NCBI GenBank assembly: GCA_947488595.1
Contig: CANKZI010000001.1
Location: 115,832-179,831 of the forward strand
Length of the DNA: 64,000 bases
Reading direction: 5' to 3'
Source of the DNA: Flavobacteriaceae bacterium
Lineage (GTDB): Bacteria; Bacteroidota; Bacteroidia; Flavobacteriales; Flavobacteriaceae
In this document: in pieces, positions 53,158 through 63,600 of the stretch
Layout of the letters: the number at the start of each line of letters is the position of its first letter
Position numbering within the stretch: position 1 is the stretch's first letter
The notes under the pieces: generated by a model
Databases searched by the model: none
Told to the model about the DNA's origin: nothing
Seen by the model: only the letters and a program-made list of their open reading frames with translations
Program-made: the position numbers and the translations under genes

Positions 53158-55371
53158 TTAAAACCAAAAACCAACACTGAACCAAGTAAATCCTTTATTG
53201 CGTTCAGGTGACCAGGAATATTTAATTTCTGCTGGTCCAATAATAGTTTCCAATCCATAGCCAATCGCATAACCGGTGTAGCGTGGCTTCGAAATCCATT
53301 CGGTGTTTTGAAAAAGATTGTCCTCTAGTTGCGCATAATTGGCAGCGAAGTTAATATGGTTTTTTTTGAAAATTTCGTAGTCAATCGTGAAGGTGGATCT
53401 AATAAAACTATCGGCACTTAAACTCAAAAAATCATGACCATAAAAAGGTTTGATATTGTTAATTTCATTGAAACCAAAACCACCTAGTACAAAATTAAAA
53501 AAGTCCACAGTGCTTTCGCCCACTAAAAATCCGGTTTCCGCTTCTATTTTTAAAGTAGTTTTTGGAAACAAAGTTCGGGCAAAACCAACATTGGCTTTGG
53601 CTATTGAAAAGGGTTCAAATTCTAAGGTATAATCGGTTGAATACAAATACGATTGTAGATCAGCACAAAGAGACCAGCCTTTTTTTGGAAAATATTTGTT
53701 ATCGAAAGAATCGTATTTAAAATAACCGAACGCACTGGTATAATCACTTTTTTCAAATACGGGCGAAGTGTTTTGCAAAGTAGCCGATTTTATTTTTAAA
53801 GTTTTGAATTCTAATCCTGCGCCAATTAGGAACTTTTGCGCAAAAATTGTTTGCAAATACGCTTGATTCGTAAAATCTGAAAAATCAATATTGAGGGAAC
53901 TTAAATTCAAAAGAGCTAATAGTGCACCGTCATTAAAGTCGGTAATGCTATTGCGGTTGAATCGGTTGTATTTTGATTTGAATCCAAAACTCCAGTAAAA
54001 ACCATTGTCGATATAATAATCAAAATTATACCTCAGATTGTCTCCCAAAATAATATCCAACGCCACAACGTCATTTTTTAAAAAGGTCTTTTTATTGGTG
54101 ATATTAACCAGAACACCACTTTTGTATAATCCGTCATAATGCATTCCAAATTTCAAAAAAGTTCTGGTTTTGCTTTCTGTTAGGTTCAAAGTAAAATCAT
54201 CCCAAGTCTCATTTTTTTCTAAAATATAACTAATTGCGCTAAAATTCTGTGTGGCGCTAATGTTGTTAATGCCTGATTTTAAATCATCATAACTAATTTT
54301 TGTCCCTGGTTTAAAACGCAATTTGCCTATGACATAAGATCGGGTATAGTTGTCTAATTTATTAACATTTATTTTTTTAATATACAAACTATCGCTTTTG
54401 ACATTTATTTTGGGTTTTTTGTATAAATTGTTTTCGTCAGCCAGTGCCTTTATTTGCTCAAAAACGGCAAAAGCAGCTTCCTCTCCCGTTTTTATTATGT
54501 CCTCGCCCTGGTCAAATGAAATAACATTAAATCCACTTACATCAGGTTTAATATAAATATCAGTTTGTTTTATTTTCTCTTTCATTTTTTCGATCATTTG
54601 CATGTTCGAAATCTGAACTAAAATCCGCGTTGCATCTTTCAATGACTTCATGTCTTTGAGTCCGTCTTGAACATCTACGCCTATAATAACGTCGGCACCC
54701 ATTTTTCGAACTTCGTCAATCGGATAGTTGTTGATAACACCGCCATCAACTAACCATTTGCCGTCTATTTCTACAGGCGAAAACAAGCTTGGAAAAGCCG
54801 AACTTGCCATCATGGCCTGGGGCAAATAGCCTTTGTCTAAAAGCACTTCTTCACCTGTTTCTATATTGGTGGCGATGCACAAAAACGGAATTTTTAATTG
54901 ACTAAAATCCCTAACATGCCGCACACTGTTGGTCAACTTTGCTAATAAATTATAATTGTACATGCCTTTAGAGAGTGCCGTTGGAATGCCAATTTTCATT
55001 TTATTAAACGGAAGCGAAAGCGCATAGATTTCATCATTGCGTTTTTCGAAAAAATTCTTTGAAGATCTTGGAATATAATCTTTGAGTAGTTCGTCAAAAT
55101 CGGTCGATTTAAAAATAGAATCAATTTGTGCGGCATTGTAACCCGAAGCATACAATCCGCCAACAACCGCCCCCATACTTGTTCCGCCAATATAACTGAT
55201 TTCGATTCCAGCTTCTTCAAGGACTTTTAATACACCAATATGAGCAAAACCTTTGGCGCCACCACCACTCAAAACCAATCCTATTTTAGGCTTAGTGTTT
55301 TTCGGCTTTTCTTGCGAAAACACGCTCAAAAGACCGCTAAAAGCAATAATCAAAAAGATTATTTTTTTCAT
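53158..55371 (-). CDS. Patatin-like phospholipase with BamA-type outer-membrane barrel
   Basis: This 737-residue protein has a signal peptide, a patatin domain (residues about 30-230) with GxGxxG (LSGGGAKGFAH), the nucleophile Ser in GGTSMGAVVGG and the DGG motif in WLVDGGVINN, then a POTRA-like segment (about 330-400) and a BamA/Omp85-like barrel to the end (SVGFWF). This resembles the PlpD-like type of self-secreted phospholipase. It likely breaks down phospholipid. The Phe at the end fits a barrel insertion signal. Confidence 0.9.
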   Translation of the reverse strand: MKKIIFLIIAFSGLLSVFSQEKPKNTKPKIGLVLSGGGAKGFAHIGVLKVLEEAGIEISYIGGTSMGAVVGGLYASGYNAAQIDSIFKSTDFDELLKDYIPRSSKNFFEKRNDEIYALSLPFNKMKIGIPTALSKGMYNYNLLAKLTNSVRHVRDFSQLKIPFLCIATNIETGEEVLLDKGYLPQAMMASSAFPSLFSPVEIDGKWLVDGGVINNYPIDEVRKMGADVIIGVDVQDGLKDMKSLKDATRILVQISNMQMIEKMKEKIKQTDIYIKPDVSGFNVISFDQGEDIIKTGEEAAFAVFEQIKALADENNLYKKPKINVKSDSLYIKKINVNKLDNYTRSYVIGKLRFKPGTKISYDDLKSGINNISATQNFSAISYILEKNETWDDFTLNLTESKTRTFLKFGMHYDGLYKSGVLVNITNKKTFLKNDVVALDIILGDNLRYNFDYYIDNGFYWSFGFKSKYNRFNRNSITDFNDGALLALLNLSSLNIDFSDFTNQAYLQTIFAQKFLIGAGLEFKTLKIKSATLQNTSPVFEKSDYTSAFGYFKYDSFDNKYFPKKGWSLCADLQSYLYSTDYTLEFEPFSIAKANVGFARTLFPKTTLKIEAETGFLVGESTVDFFNFVLGGFGFNEINNIKPFYGHDFLSLSADSFIRSTFTIDYEIFKKNHINFAANYAQLEDNLFQNTEWISKPRYTGYAIGYGLETIIGPAEIKYSWSPERNKGFTWFSVGFWF

Positions 55372-55422
55372 ATATTGGAAGTATTTGCCTATAATTGGTG
55401 GGTAATCATAAAAGTGTAAAGA

Positions 55423-57228
55423 TTATTCCGAACCATTTTCTAATTTGTAAAACTCGGTAATTTTTTTGGCTTTCGAAAGCCCAACGACCTCCGAAATGTC
55501 TTTTTCGGTAGCCAATTTTAATCTTTTAACAGATTTGAAATGTTTGATTAACATTAGCATGGTTTTTTCGCCTACACCCGGAATGCTTTCTACCGACGAG
55601 TTCAGTGCCGCCTTGCTCCGTTTGTCTCTGTGAAATGCAATACCAAATCGGTGTGCCTCGTTGCGCAACATTTGAATAACTTTTAAAGTTTCCGACTTTT
55701 TGTCCAAATACAAAGGCACGGGATCTCCGGGATAAAACAATTCTTCGAGTCTTTTGGCAATGCCGATGATCGCAATTTTACCTCTCAAACCCAATTCGTC
55801 CATAATTTTGAGTGCCGACGACAATTGTCCCTTGCCACCATCAATTATAATCAGTTGTGGCAACGGCTGGTTTTCGTCTAAAAGCCTTTTGTAACGGCGG
55901 TACACCACTTCTTCCATCGAGGCAAAATCGTTGGGGCCTTTGACCGTTTTGATGTTAAAATGGCGGTAATCTTTTTTAGAAGGTTTGCCGTCTTTAAAAA
56001 CCACGCATGCCGCCACTGGATTGGTGCCTTGAATATTTGAGTTATCAAAACATTCTATATGTCTTGGCTCGACCGACAGACGTAAATCTTTTTGCATCTG
56101 TGCCATGATTCTGTTGGTATGCCGCTCTGGATCTACAATTTGAAGTTGCTTTAATTGGTCTATTCGGTAGTATTTGGCATTCCTTTCAGACATTTCTAAC
56201 ACCTGTTTTTTGTCGCCCAACTGCGGCACAGTGACTTTTACAGTATCGCCTACTTCTACCTGAAAAGGCACAATGATTTCTCTCGACAACAATTCAAAAC
56301 GCTCACGAAGTTCAATAATCGCCAGTTCAAGCAGCTCTTGATCGGTTTCGTCGAGTTTCTTTTTTATTTCTAAAGTATGCGAGCGAATGATAGACCCACG
56401 GGCAATCTGCAAGAAGTTAACATAGGCAACGGCTTCGTCTGAAACAATAGAAAACACATCAACATTGGTCATTTTTGGGTTAGCAACCAACGAATAGGAT
56501 TGGTATTTTTCGAGTGTTTCAATTTTCTCTTTAATTTTTTGCGCTTGCTCAAATTGCGTGGCTGCCGCTAGTTGGGTCATCGTTTTTTTAAAATCCTTAA
56601 GGCTTTCTTTAAAGTTGCCTTTTAAGATTTGTCGGATGGCATCGACTTGTTTTTGATAATTTTCTAACGTTTCATGGTCTTCACAAGGACCTTTGCAATT
56701 ACCGATGTGGTATTCGAGACAGACTTTAAATTTATTGTTTTCGATGTTTTTGGGCGTCAAGTCGTAATTGCAAGTGCGCAACGGATAAAGTGCGCGAATC
56801 AAGTCCAAAATCGTATAAACAGTTTTAAAACTGGTGTAAGGACCAAAGTACTCGGAGCCATCTTTGATCATTTTACGGGTCGAAAAAATACGAGAAAACG
56901 GCTCTTTTTTGATACAGATCCAAGGATAGGTTTTGTCGTCACGCATCAGCACATTATAGCGTGGCTGGTGTTTTTTTATCAAATTGTTCTCGAGTAACAA
57001 TGCATCATTTTCGGTCGGAACGACAATGTGCTTTATAGTCACAATTTTTTTTACCAAAACGTTGGTCTTGCCCGTATCGTGAATTTTATTAAAATAGGAA
57101 GCGACCCTTTTCTTCAAATTCTTTGCTTTTCCTACGTATAAAATTTTATCTTCTTTGTCATAATATTGGTATACCCCAGGATTATCAGGTAAGGATTGTA
57201 TTTGAAGTTGTAGTGATGGATCGGTCAT
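55423..57228 (-). CDS. uvrC: Excinuclease ABC subunit C
   Basis: This 601-residue incision enzyme of nucleotide excision repair has an N-terminal GIY-YIG nuclease (PDNPGVYQYY, ILYVGKAKNLKKRV), the UVR domain, an RNase H-like nuclease domain with ECFDNSNIQG and LIIIDGGKGQL, and a C-terminal HhH region (SIPGVGEKTMLMLIKHF). The ATG at 57228 is preferred to the TTG at 57246. Confidence 0.95.
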   Translation of the reverse strand: MTDPSLQLQIQSLPDNPGVYQYYDKEDKILYVGKAKNLKKRVASYFNKIHDTGKTNVLVKKIVTIKHIVVPTENDALLLENNLIKKHQPRYNVLMRDDKTYPWICIKKEPFSRIFSTRKMIKDGSEYFGPYTSFKTVYTILDLIRALYPLRTCNYDLTPKNIENNKFKVCLEYHIGNCKGPCEDHETLENYQKQVDAIRQILKGNFKESLKDFKKTMTQLAAATQFEQAQKIKEKIETLEKYQSYSLVANPKMTNVDVFSIVSDEAVAYVNFLQIARGSIIRSHTLEIKKKLDETDQELLELAIIELRERFELLSREIIVPFQVEVGDTVKVTVPQLGDKKQVLEMSERNAKYYRIDQLKQLQIVDPERHTNRIMAQMQKDLRLSVEPRHIECFDNSNIQGTNPVAACVVFKDGKPSKKDYRHFNIKTVKGPNDFASMEEVVYRRYKRLLDENQPLPQLIIIDGGKGQLSSALKIMDELGLRGKIAIIGIAKRLEELFYPGDPVPLYLDKKSETLKVIQMLRNEAHRFGIAFHRDKRSKAALNSSVESIPGVGEKTMLMLIKHFKSVKRLKLATEKDISEVVGLSKAKKITEFYKLENGSE

Positions 57229-57736
57229 TGGCGTTATTAAATTCAAAGTTGTAACCTATACAAATATACAGATTAATGTAATTTGGCAGACATCAGTTGG
57301 CTGATTTTAGAATTTTGTATTGGCAATCTAAGCTTTCTGTAATTTGGCTTGAAGACGATTTCAAACCAGAACTAATTCATGATGAATTGAATTAAATCTC
57401 CTTAAATAGCAATAAGTTCAAAATCTTTATATAATAGACATTTACAAATACAATTATTATAATTTTAATTAAATTTGAAAGATCTTTAAATGAAATGTAA
57501 TAATGAACAATCAAACCATTTAAAAATTCGAGTATTTTTATTTCACAGACCAGCAATCGACGACGTTATTAACACCAGACCTTTTACTTAGGAATTATCG
57601 ATATGCGAAATGCAAAAAATATTTGTGAGCAGAAAGGGGGTTAAAGTACCAAGATTGAAGCTATCAAACAATTGTACCAAAAACGAAGAAAACCAACCCA
57701 TCAGTACCGATAAAACCAAAACATTTTAAAGCTATT
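57229..57736. other. Intergenic region between uvrC and the aspartoacylase-like gene
   Basis: Over 500 nt hold no intact gene that I recognise. Short open runs (for example KLSVIWLEDDFKPELIHDEL at about 57330-57395) break quickly. Codon-like bias in places suggests a decayed coding region, but no family could be assigned. Confidence 0.3.
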
Positions 57737-58747
57737 ATGCCAAAAAACATGAAGATTTTAGGCGAAACCATTCAGCCAGGAGAAAGCAAAACCATCAATA
57801 TGGAGATTGCCAAATTACATACTGCAACCAAGCTTAAAATCCCGATTATTGTGGAGCGTTCTAAAATTGATGGTCCAGTAGTCTTGTTTTCTGCGGGCAT
57901 TCACGGCGACGAGATCAATGGTGTTGAGATTGTCAGACAAATCATCACACAAAAAATTAACAAACCCAAAACAGGAACTATAATTTGCATTCCAATTGTC
58001 AATATGTTTGGTTTTGTAAACAAATCGCGAGAGTTTCCTGATGGTCGCGATTTGAACAGGGTTTTTCCAGGCAGTAAACAAGGGTCACTTGCCAGTCGTT
58101 TTGCCTTTCATATTTTAAAAGAAATTATGCCCGTGGTCGATTATGCCGTCGATTTTCACGCAGGTGGCGCGAGCAGATTCAACGCCGCACAAATCAGAAT
58201 TGTACCCAACAACGCCGAATTAAAGCAATTGGCCGCCATTTTTAATGCCCCTTTTACATTGTATTCTCGAAATATCGCAGGCTCCTTTAGAAACTCTAGC
58301 GAAAAACTCAATGTAAAGATGCTGCTTTTTGAAGGCGGAAAATCCCTTGATATCAACACCAATATTGCCGAAGAAGGCATTGAAGGTGCAAAAAGATTGC
58401 TCGCTCATCTTAAAATGATACACCCAAAAATTAAGGTTATCGAAAAAGCCAAAAACACCATTTATATCGAAAAGTCGGGTTGGATTCGCGCCAAAAGTTC
58501 TGGACTATTTCATGATGATAACCTGATTGGTAAGTTTGTAAAAAAAGGAACGGTGTTAGGCAAAATTACGGATCCTTTCGGGAAGTTTGAACAAAAGGTA
58601 AAAGCACCCAATGACGGTTATATTATTAATGCCAATTTATCGCCTATTGTTTATGAGGGTGATGCGATTTATCATATTTCTAATATTTTGGTCAATGCCG
58701 AAGACCATCTGACCGAAGTGCGTGAAGCCGTAGCAGGCATTTTATGA
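57737..58747 (+). CDS. Succinylglutamate desuccinylase/aspartoacylase family protein
   Basis: This 336-residue zinc hydrolase of the M14-like AstE/AspA group has the zinc motif GIHGDEINGVEI (HxxE) and the later His in VDFHAGGASRFNAAQ. A C-terminal domain (about 255-336) has a biotinyl-like fold. It removes an acyl group from an N-acylated amino acid; the substrate is unknown. A rimK-type ligase, often next to it in Bacteroidota, is absent here. Confidence 0.82.
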   Translation: MPKNMKILGETIQPGESKTINMEIAKLHTATKLKIPIIVERSKIDGPVVLFSAGIHGDEINGVEIVRQIITQKINKPKTGTIICIPIVNMFGFVNKSREFPDGRDLNRVFPGSKQGSLASRFAFHILKEIMPVVDYAVDFHAGGASRFNAAQIRIVPNNAELKQLAAIFNAPFTLYSRNIAGSFRNSSEKLNVKMLLFEGGKSLDINTNIAEEGIEGAKRLLAHLKMIHPKIKVIEKAKNTIYIEKSGWIRAKSSGLFHDDNLIGKFVKKGTVLGKITDPFGKFEQKVKAPNDGYIINANLSPIVYEGDAIYHISNILVNAEDHLTEVREAVAGIL

Positions 58748-58984
58748 TGGTTTTTTTTAATTTCAATAGGTTAAAGATTCTAACTTTAGGCAAGAGCGTT
58801 GCTAATTTTAAAATATTTCTCTTTTCAATTCTAAAAATGAAACCACATCTTTACAACTAATTGTAATTATTTTAAAAATCTGTGAATCAGCGGTGAAAAA
58901 CCTATTTTTTACCTAGCAAAAGTTAGTTTGTTGATAAAGAAGTTGGGTAGCATCAATAAAAAACTTTCAAAACAATATTATTTT

Positions 58985-59548
58985 ATGAATAAAACCGCTT
59001 TACGCAGCCGATACAAAAAACTAAGACAATCTTTAAGCAAAAGCGAGGTAGAAACGATGAGTTTGGCGATTGCCAATCAGCTTCTGTCCTTACCGATTTG
59101 GGATAAAACTTATTTTCATGTTTTTTTGCCAATAGCCGAAAATAATGAAGTCAATACCGAGTTTATTTTGCATTTACTTGCAGGAAAAGACAAGGAAATT
59201 GTAATCTCAAAAAGTGATTTTGAAACTACGACAATGCGCCATTTTTTATTGACCGATAATACGATAATCAAAAAAAATCAGCACCATATTCCGGAACCTG
59301 TTTCGGGTTTAAATGTTCCTATTGCTATGATTCAAGTGGTTTTTGTGCCGCTTTTGGCTTTTGATGAAAAAGGGCATCGGGTGGGCTACGGAAAAGGGTT
59401 TTATGATAAATTCCTTTCGGAATGTGGGCCAGAAACCATTAAAATTGGACTTTCTTTTTTTGAAGGCGAGCCCATAATAGCCGATGTTTTTGAAACCGAT
59501 GTACCACTTGATTATGGGGTGACTCCAATAAAAGTATACGCTTTTTGA
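58985..59548 (+). CDS. 5-Formyltetrahydrofolate cyclo-ligase
   Basis: This 187-residue enzyme converts 5-formyl-THF to 5,10-methenyl-THF with ATP. The family motif RVGYGKGFYDKFLSE is intact near the C-terminal third, as is the N-terminal basic segment ALRSRYKKLRQSLS. The ATG at 58985 is chosen; an earlier in-frame codon at 58928 adds a poorly conserved stretch. Confidence 0.92.
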   Translation: MNKTALRSRYKKLRQSLSKSEVETMSLAIANQLLSLPIWDKTYFHVFLPIAENNEVNTEFILHLLAGKDKEIVISKSDFETTTMRHFLLTDNTIIKKNQHHIPEPVSGLNVPIAMIQVVFVPLLAFDEKGHRVGYGKGFYDKFLSECGPETIKIGLSFFEGEPIIADVFETDVPLDYGVTPIKVYAF

Positions 59549-59557
59549 GGAAATCAG

Positions 59558-60163
59558 TTACTCGTTTTTGTGAAAAGCCTTTTTGTTGAAAACAATTAAA
59601 ATGCCAACACCAGTAGAAATCGCCATATCTGCAAAATTAAAAATGGCATTAAAAAAAGTAAAAGGTTCACCACCAATAAGCGGAACCCATTCGGGTAAAA
59701 CATAGTCTTCAATAAAAGGAAAATAGAGCATATCGACTACTTTTCCGTGAAAAAGCGAACCGTATGGATCTAATGAAAACAAAGTGGCAACTTCGGTGGT
59801 TGTACTTTCGTTAAAAAACAAGCCATAAAAAACGGAGTCGATGATGTTGCCAAAAGCACCTGCCCATATTAATGAAATGGCTACAATAAGATAAGTTGAA
59901 CTCTTCTTATTGACTGAATCCCATAGCCAATAACCGATTCCGGCGACGGCAAATACCCTAAAAAGTGTTAAAATGAGTTTGCCATAAGCGCCAGGAATTT
60001 CAGTTCCCCATGCCATACCTGTGTTTTCGATAAAAAATAATTTGAACCAGCTGGTTATTACAACTTTTTCTTGTAGTAGAAAATGTGTTTTGACATAAAT
60101 TTTGGAAACCTGATCTAACAATAAGATACTGAATATAATGAGGTAGGCTTTTCTTAAAGACAT
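59558..60163 (-). CDS. lspA: Lipoprotein signal peptidase (signal peptidase II)
   Basis: This 201-residue membrane peptidase with four helices cuts the signal of lipoproteins. The conserved motifs are present: NTGMAWG, GAFGNIIDS with the first catalytic Asp, VVDMLYFP, and FNFADMAIS with the second catalytic Asp. It follows the DksA-like gene on the same strand, separated by 108 nt that hold a hairpin. Several lipoproteins in this window would be substrates. Confidence 0.96.
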   Translation of the reverse strand: MSLRKAYLIIFSILLLDQVSKIYVKTHFLLQEKVVITSWFKLFFIENTGMAWGTEIPGAYGKLILTLFRVFAVAGIGYWLWDSVNKKSSTYLIVAISLIWAGAFGNIIDSVFYGLFFNESTTTEVATLFSLDPYGSLFHGKVVDMLYFPFIEDYVLPEWVPLIGGEPFTFFNAIFNFADMAISTGVGILIVFNKKAFHKNE

Positions 60164-60208
60164 TTTTAAAATTTTAATGGCGCAAAAGTAACTAAATTAC
60201 AAAAAACA

Positions 60209-60252
60209 AATTCCAAATTCCAAGACTTTTTCAAAAGTTGGAATTTGGAATT
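60209..60252. repeat. 15-bp inverted repeat between the DksA-like gene and lspA
   Basis: AATTCCAAATTCCAA (60209-60223) and TTGGAATTTGGAATT (60238-60252) form a perfect 15-bp stem with a 14-nt loop that itself contains ACTTTT/AAAAGT. It lies 19 nt after the DksA-like stop on the minus strand. A terminator is possible. Confidence 0.5.
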
Positions 60253-60271
60253 ATAAAAAATATATTCTTTT

Positions 60272-60652
60272 TTAACGTTGTAAGTTTTTGGCTTCAATGC
60301 TCATTGTGGCATGAGGTACAATTTTTAGTCGCTCTTTGCCAATCAATTTACCAGTTACTTTGCATACACCGTAAGTTCTGTTTTCGACACGGAACAAGGC
60401 GTTTTTTAAATCGCGAATGAATTTTTCTTGGCGAATGGCCAATTGCGAATTGGCTTCTTTTGACATTGTTTCGCTTCCTTCTTCAAAAGCTTTGAATGTA
60501 GGCGAAGTATCATCGGTGCCATTGTTTAAATCGTTCATATAGGCACTTTTAATCAATTCCAAATCCGATTGTGCTCTGTGGATTTTTTTAAGGATAATCT
60601 CTTTAAATTCGGCTAAATCTGCATCAGAATAGCGTGCAATTTCATCTACCAT
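60272..60652 (-). CDS. TraR/DksA-family protein lacking the four-Cys zinc finger
   Basis: This 126-residue protein has the coiled-coil N-terminus and the C-terminal globular region (YGVCKVTGKLIGKERLKIVPHAT) of the DksA/TraR family. The usual four-Cys zinc finger is absent: only one Cys remains in that region. DksA proteins act in the RNA polymerase secondary channel. It follows ileS by 8 nt and probably shares a transcript with ileS and lspA. Confidence 0.88.
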   Translation of the reverse strand: MVDEIARYSDADLAEFKEIILKKIHRAQSDLELIKSAYMNDLNNGTDDTSPTFKAFEEGSETMSKEANSQLAIRQEKFIRDLKNALFRVENRTYGVCKVTGKLIGKERLKIVPHATMSIEAKNLQR

Positions 60653-60660
60653 GTGTTGTT

Positions 60661-63600
60661 TTATTTTGAAATTAATAGTATTGTTTTTATATCGTCAAAT
60701 TCTATCGGTGTTCCATTTTCCAAATCGTCTTGAAACATCAATGATTGGGTAAGGGTTTCCGATTTTATATACGACTCATTGTTCATAATGGCTTGTTCTA
60801 AAAGGCCATTTCTTTTTAATTGTACTTTTATTTTATCGGTTACTTCAAACCCTGAATCTTTTCGGATGTTTTGAATTCGGTTGACCAATTCTCTTGCAAT
60901 ACCTTCTTGCTTTAATTCATCTGAAATTGTAATATCTAATGCTACCGTAATTCCATTGGCATTAGCAACCAACCAGCCTTCAATATCTTGCGATACAATT
61001 TCGACGTCTTCTAGTGTTAAAAGTAAACTTTTTCCATCAATAACAATTGTGATACTGCCTTGGGTATCCAATTGGTTAATTTGCGCTTGAGAAAAATGTT
61101 GTATTTCTTTGGAAATCAAACCCATAGCTGCTCCAAAACGTGGCCCTAATGCTTTAAAATTGGGTTTTATTTGTTTGACCAAAATGCCTGATGCATCGTC
61201 TAAAAGCATAACTTCTTTTACGTTAACTTCGGCTTTTATAAGCTCAGAAATGGCTTCGATTTCGACCCTTTGATTCTCGTCAAGTACCGGAATCATTACC
61301 TTTTGTAAAGGCTGACGCACTTTAATCATCTCCTTTTTTCGAAGGGACAATACCAAGGACGAAATGGTCTGCGCTTTCTGCATTTTACTCTCTAACGATT
61401 TATCAACAAAGTTTTCAACGTATTTTGGAAATTCCGCCAAATGTACGCTCTCATATTGCTCTGATTGTGTTCGTTGTGTTAAATCTCTGTAAAGTTTATC
61501 GGTAAAAAAAGGTGCAATTGGCGCGCTCAATTTGCTTACGGTCAATAAACAATTATAAAGCGTTTGATAAGCAGCAATTTTATCTTGTGCATATTCGCCT
61601 TTCCAAAAACGACGGCGGCACAAACGTACATACCAATTGCTCAAGTTTTCCTGAACAAAATCGGCAATAGCGCGGGCTGCTTTGGTCGGTTCGTAATCGG
61701 CATACGCCTCGTCAACGGTTTTGATTAAACTGTGCAATTCTGAAATGATCCACTGGTCGATTTCGGGTCTTTGCTCAAGCGGAATCTCGGCTTCTTCATG
61801 CTTAAAATCATCAATATTTGCATATAACGCAAAAAACGAATAGGTGTTATATAAAGTTCCAAAAAATTTACGGCGCACTTCGGCGATACCTTCAATATCA
61901 AATTTTAGGTTGTCCCACGGATTGGCATTCGAAATCATGTACCAACGGGTTGCATCAGGACCATATTCAGCTAAAGTAGTAAAAGGATCAACTGCATTGC
62001 CCAAACGTTTTGACATTTTTTGTCCGTTTTTATCCAAAACCAATCCGTTAGAAACTACATTTTTATAGGCAACGGTATCAAAAACCAAAGTTCCAATAGC
62101 GTGTAATGTATAAAACCAACCACGGGTTTGATCGACACCTTCGGCAATAAAATCAGCCGGAAAGTCCTTGTTTTCGTCGATTTTTTCTTTGTTTTCAAAC
62201 GGATAATGCCATTGTGCATAAGGCATAGCACCCGAATCAAACCAAACATCAATTAAATCGGTTTCGCGTTGCATCGGTTGACCTGAATCAGAAATCAGCG
62301 TAATGCCATCGACCACATTTTTATGCAAATCGACCCAATCATAGTTTTCTTCGGACATGTTTCCGATTTCAAAACCCTTAAACGGATTGTCTTTTTGAAC
62401 ACCTGCCGCGATGGCTTTTTCGATGGCTTCGAACAATTCGGCTACCGAACCCATAACTTTTATTTCGCTACCGTCTTCGGTACGCCAAATTGGCAAAGGT
62501 ATTCCCCAATACCGAGAACGTGATAAGTTCCAGTCGTTGGCATTTTTGAGCCAGTTGCCAAAACGCCCTTCGCCCGTAGCTTTGGGTTTCCAATTGATGG
62601 TTTCGTTGAGGTCAAACATGCGGTCTTTGACATCGGTTATTTTGATGAACCAAGAATCCAAAGGATAGTACAAAATCGGTTTGTCGGTACGCCAACAATG
62701 CGGATAACTGTGAACATATTTTTCGACTTTGAATGCTTTGTTTTCTTCTTTCAGTTGGATTGCAATGATTACATCAGCTGATCTTTCGGGTGCTTCGTTG
62801 TCATTGTAATATTCGTTTTTAACGTATTGGCCAGATAATTGTCCCAAACCTTGGATGAACTTTCCTTGTAAATCCACTAGTGGTACAGGATTGCCATTTT
62901 CATCCAAAACCAACATTGGCGGAACTTCGGGCGATGCTTCTTTGGCAACTTTGGCATCATCAGCACCAAAAGTAGGCGCAGTATGCACAATTCCGGTACC
63001 GTCTTCTGTCGTTACAAAATCGCCAGCAATAACACGAAACGCATTTTCGGGATTTTGGTAAGGAAGTGCCAATTTCATTAGTTGCTCATAACGAACGCCA
63101 ACCAAATCGGCGCCTTTGCATTCGGCCAGAATTTCAAACGGAATTTTTCCTGCTTTGCCAGTGGTAAGGTTATTACCTTCTTTAAAATTTTCAAAATCAG
63201 CGGCGTCTGTGCTTTCAAAAAAACCTTTAGAGAATTGTTTCCCAACTAAATTTTTAGCCAAAATCACTGTAATTGGCCGAAAGGTATATTGGTTGAATGT
63301 TTTTACTAAAGCATATTCGATTTTTGGACCAACGGTTAGCGCGGTATTGCTCGGTAATGTCCATGGTGTTGTGGTCCAGGCTAAAAAAAAGATTTCGTTC
63401 AAATCAAGCGCTGCTAGCTTTTCTTTTTTTGCATTTTCTGAATTGATGTAATTAAAAAACGTATCAAATAGTACTGTTTTGTGTGCTTCAATTATTTTAA
63501 ATTGCGCCACAACAGTCGTGTCGGTTACATCGCGATAACTGCCAGGTTGGTTGACTTCGTGCGAAGACAATCCTGTTCCGGCTTTTGGTGAGTATGGCTG

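Noticed and set aside
57229..57736. A protein-coding gene in the uvrC/aspartoacylase gap
   Set aside because: Open runs are short, in changing frames, and match no family I know.
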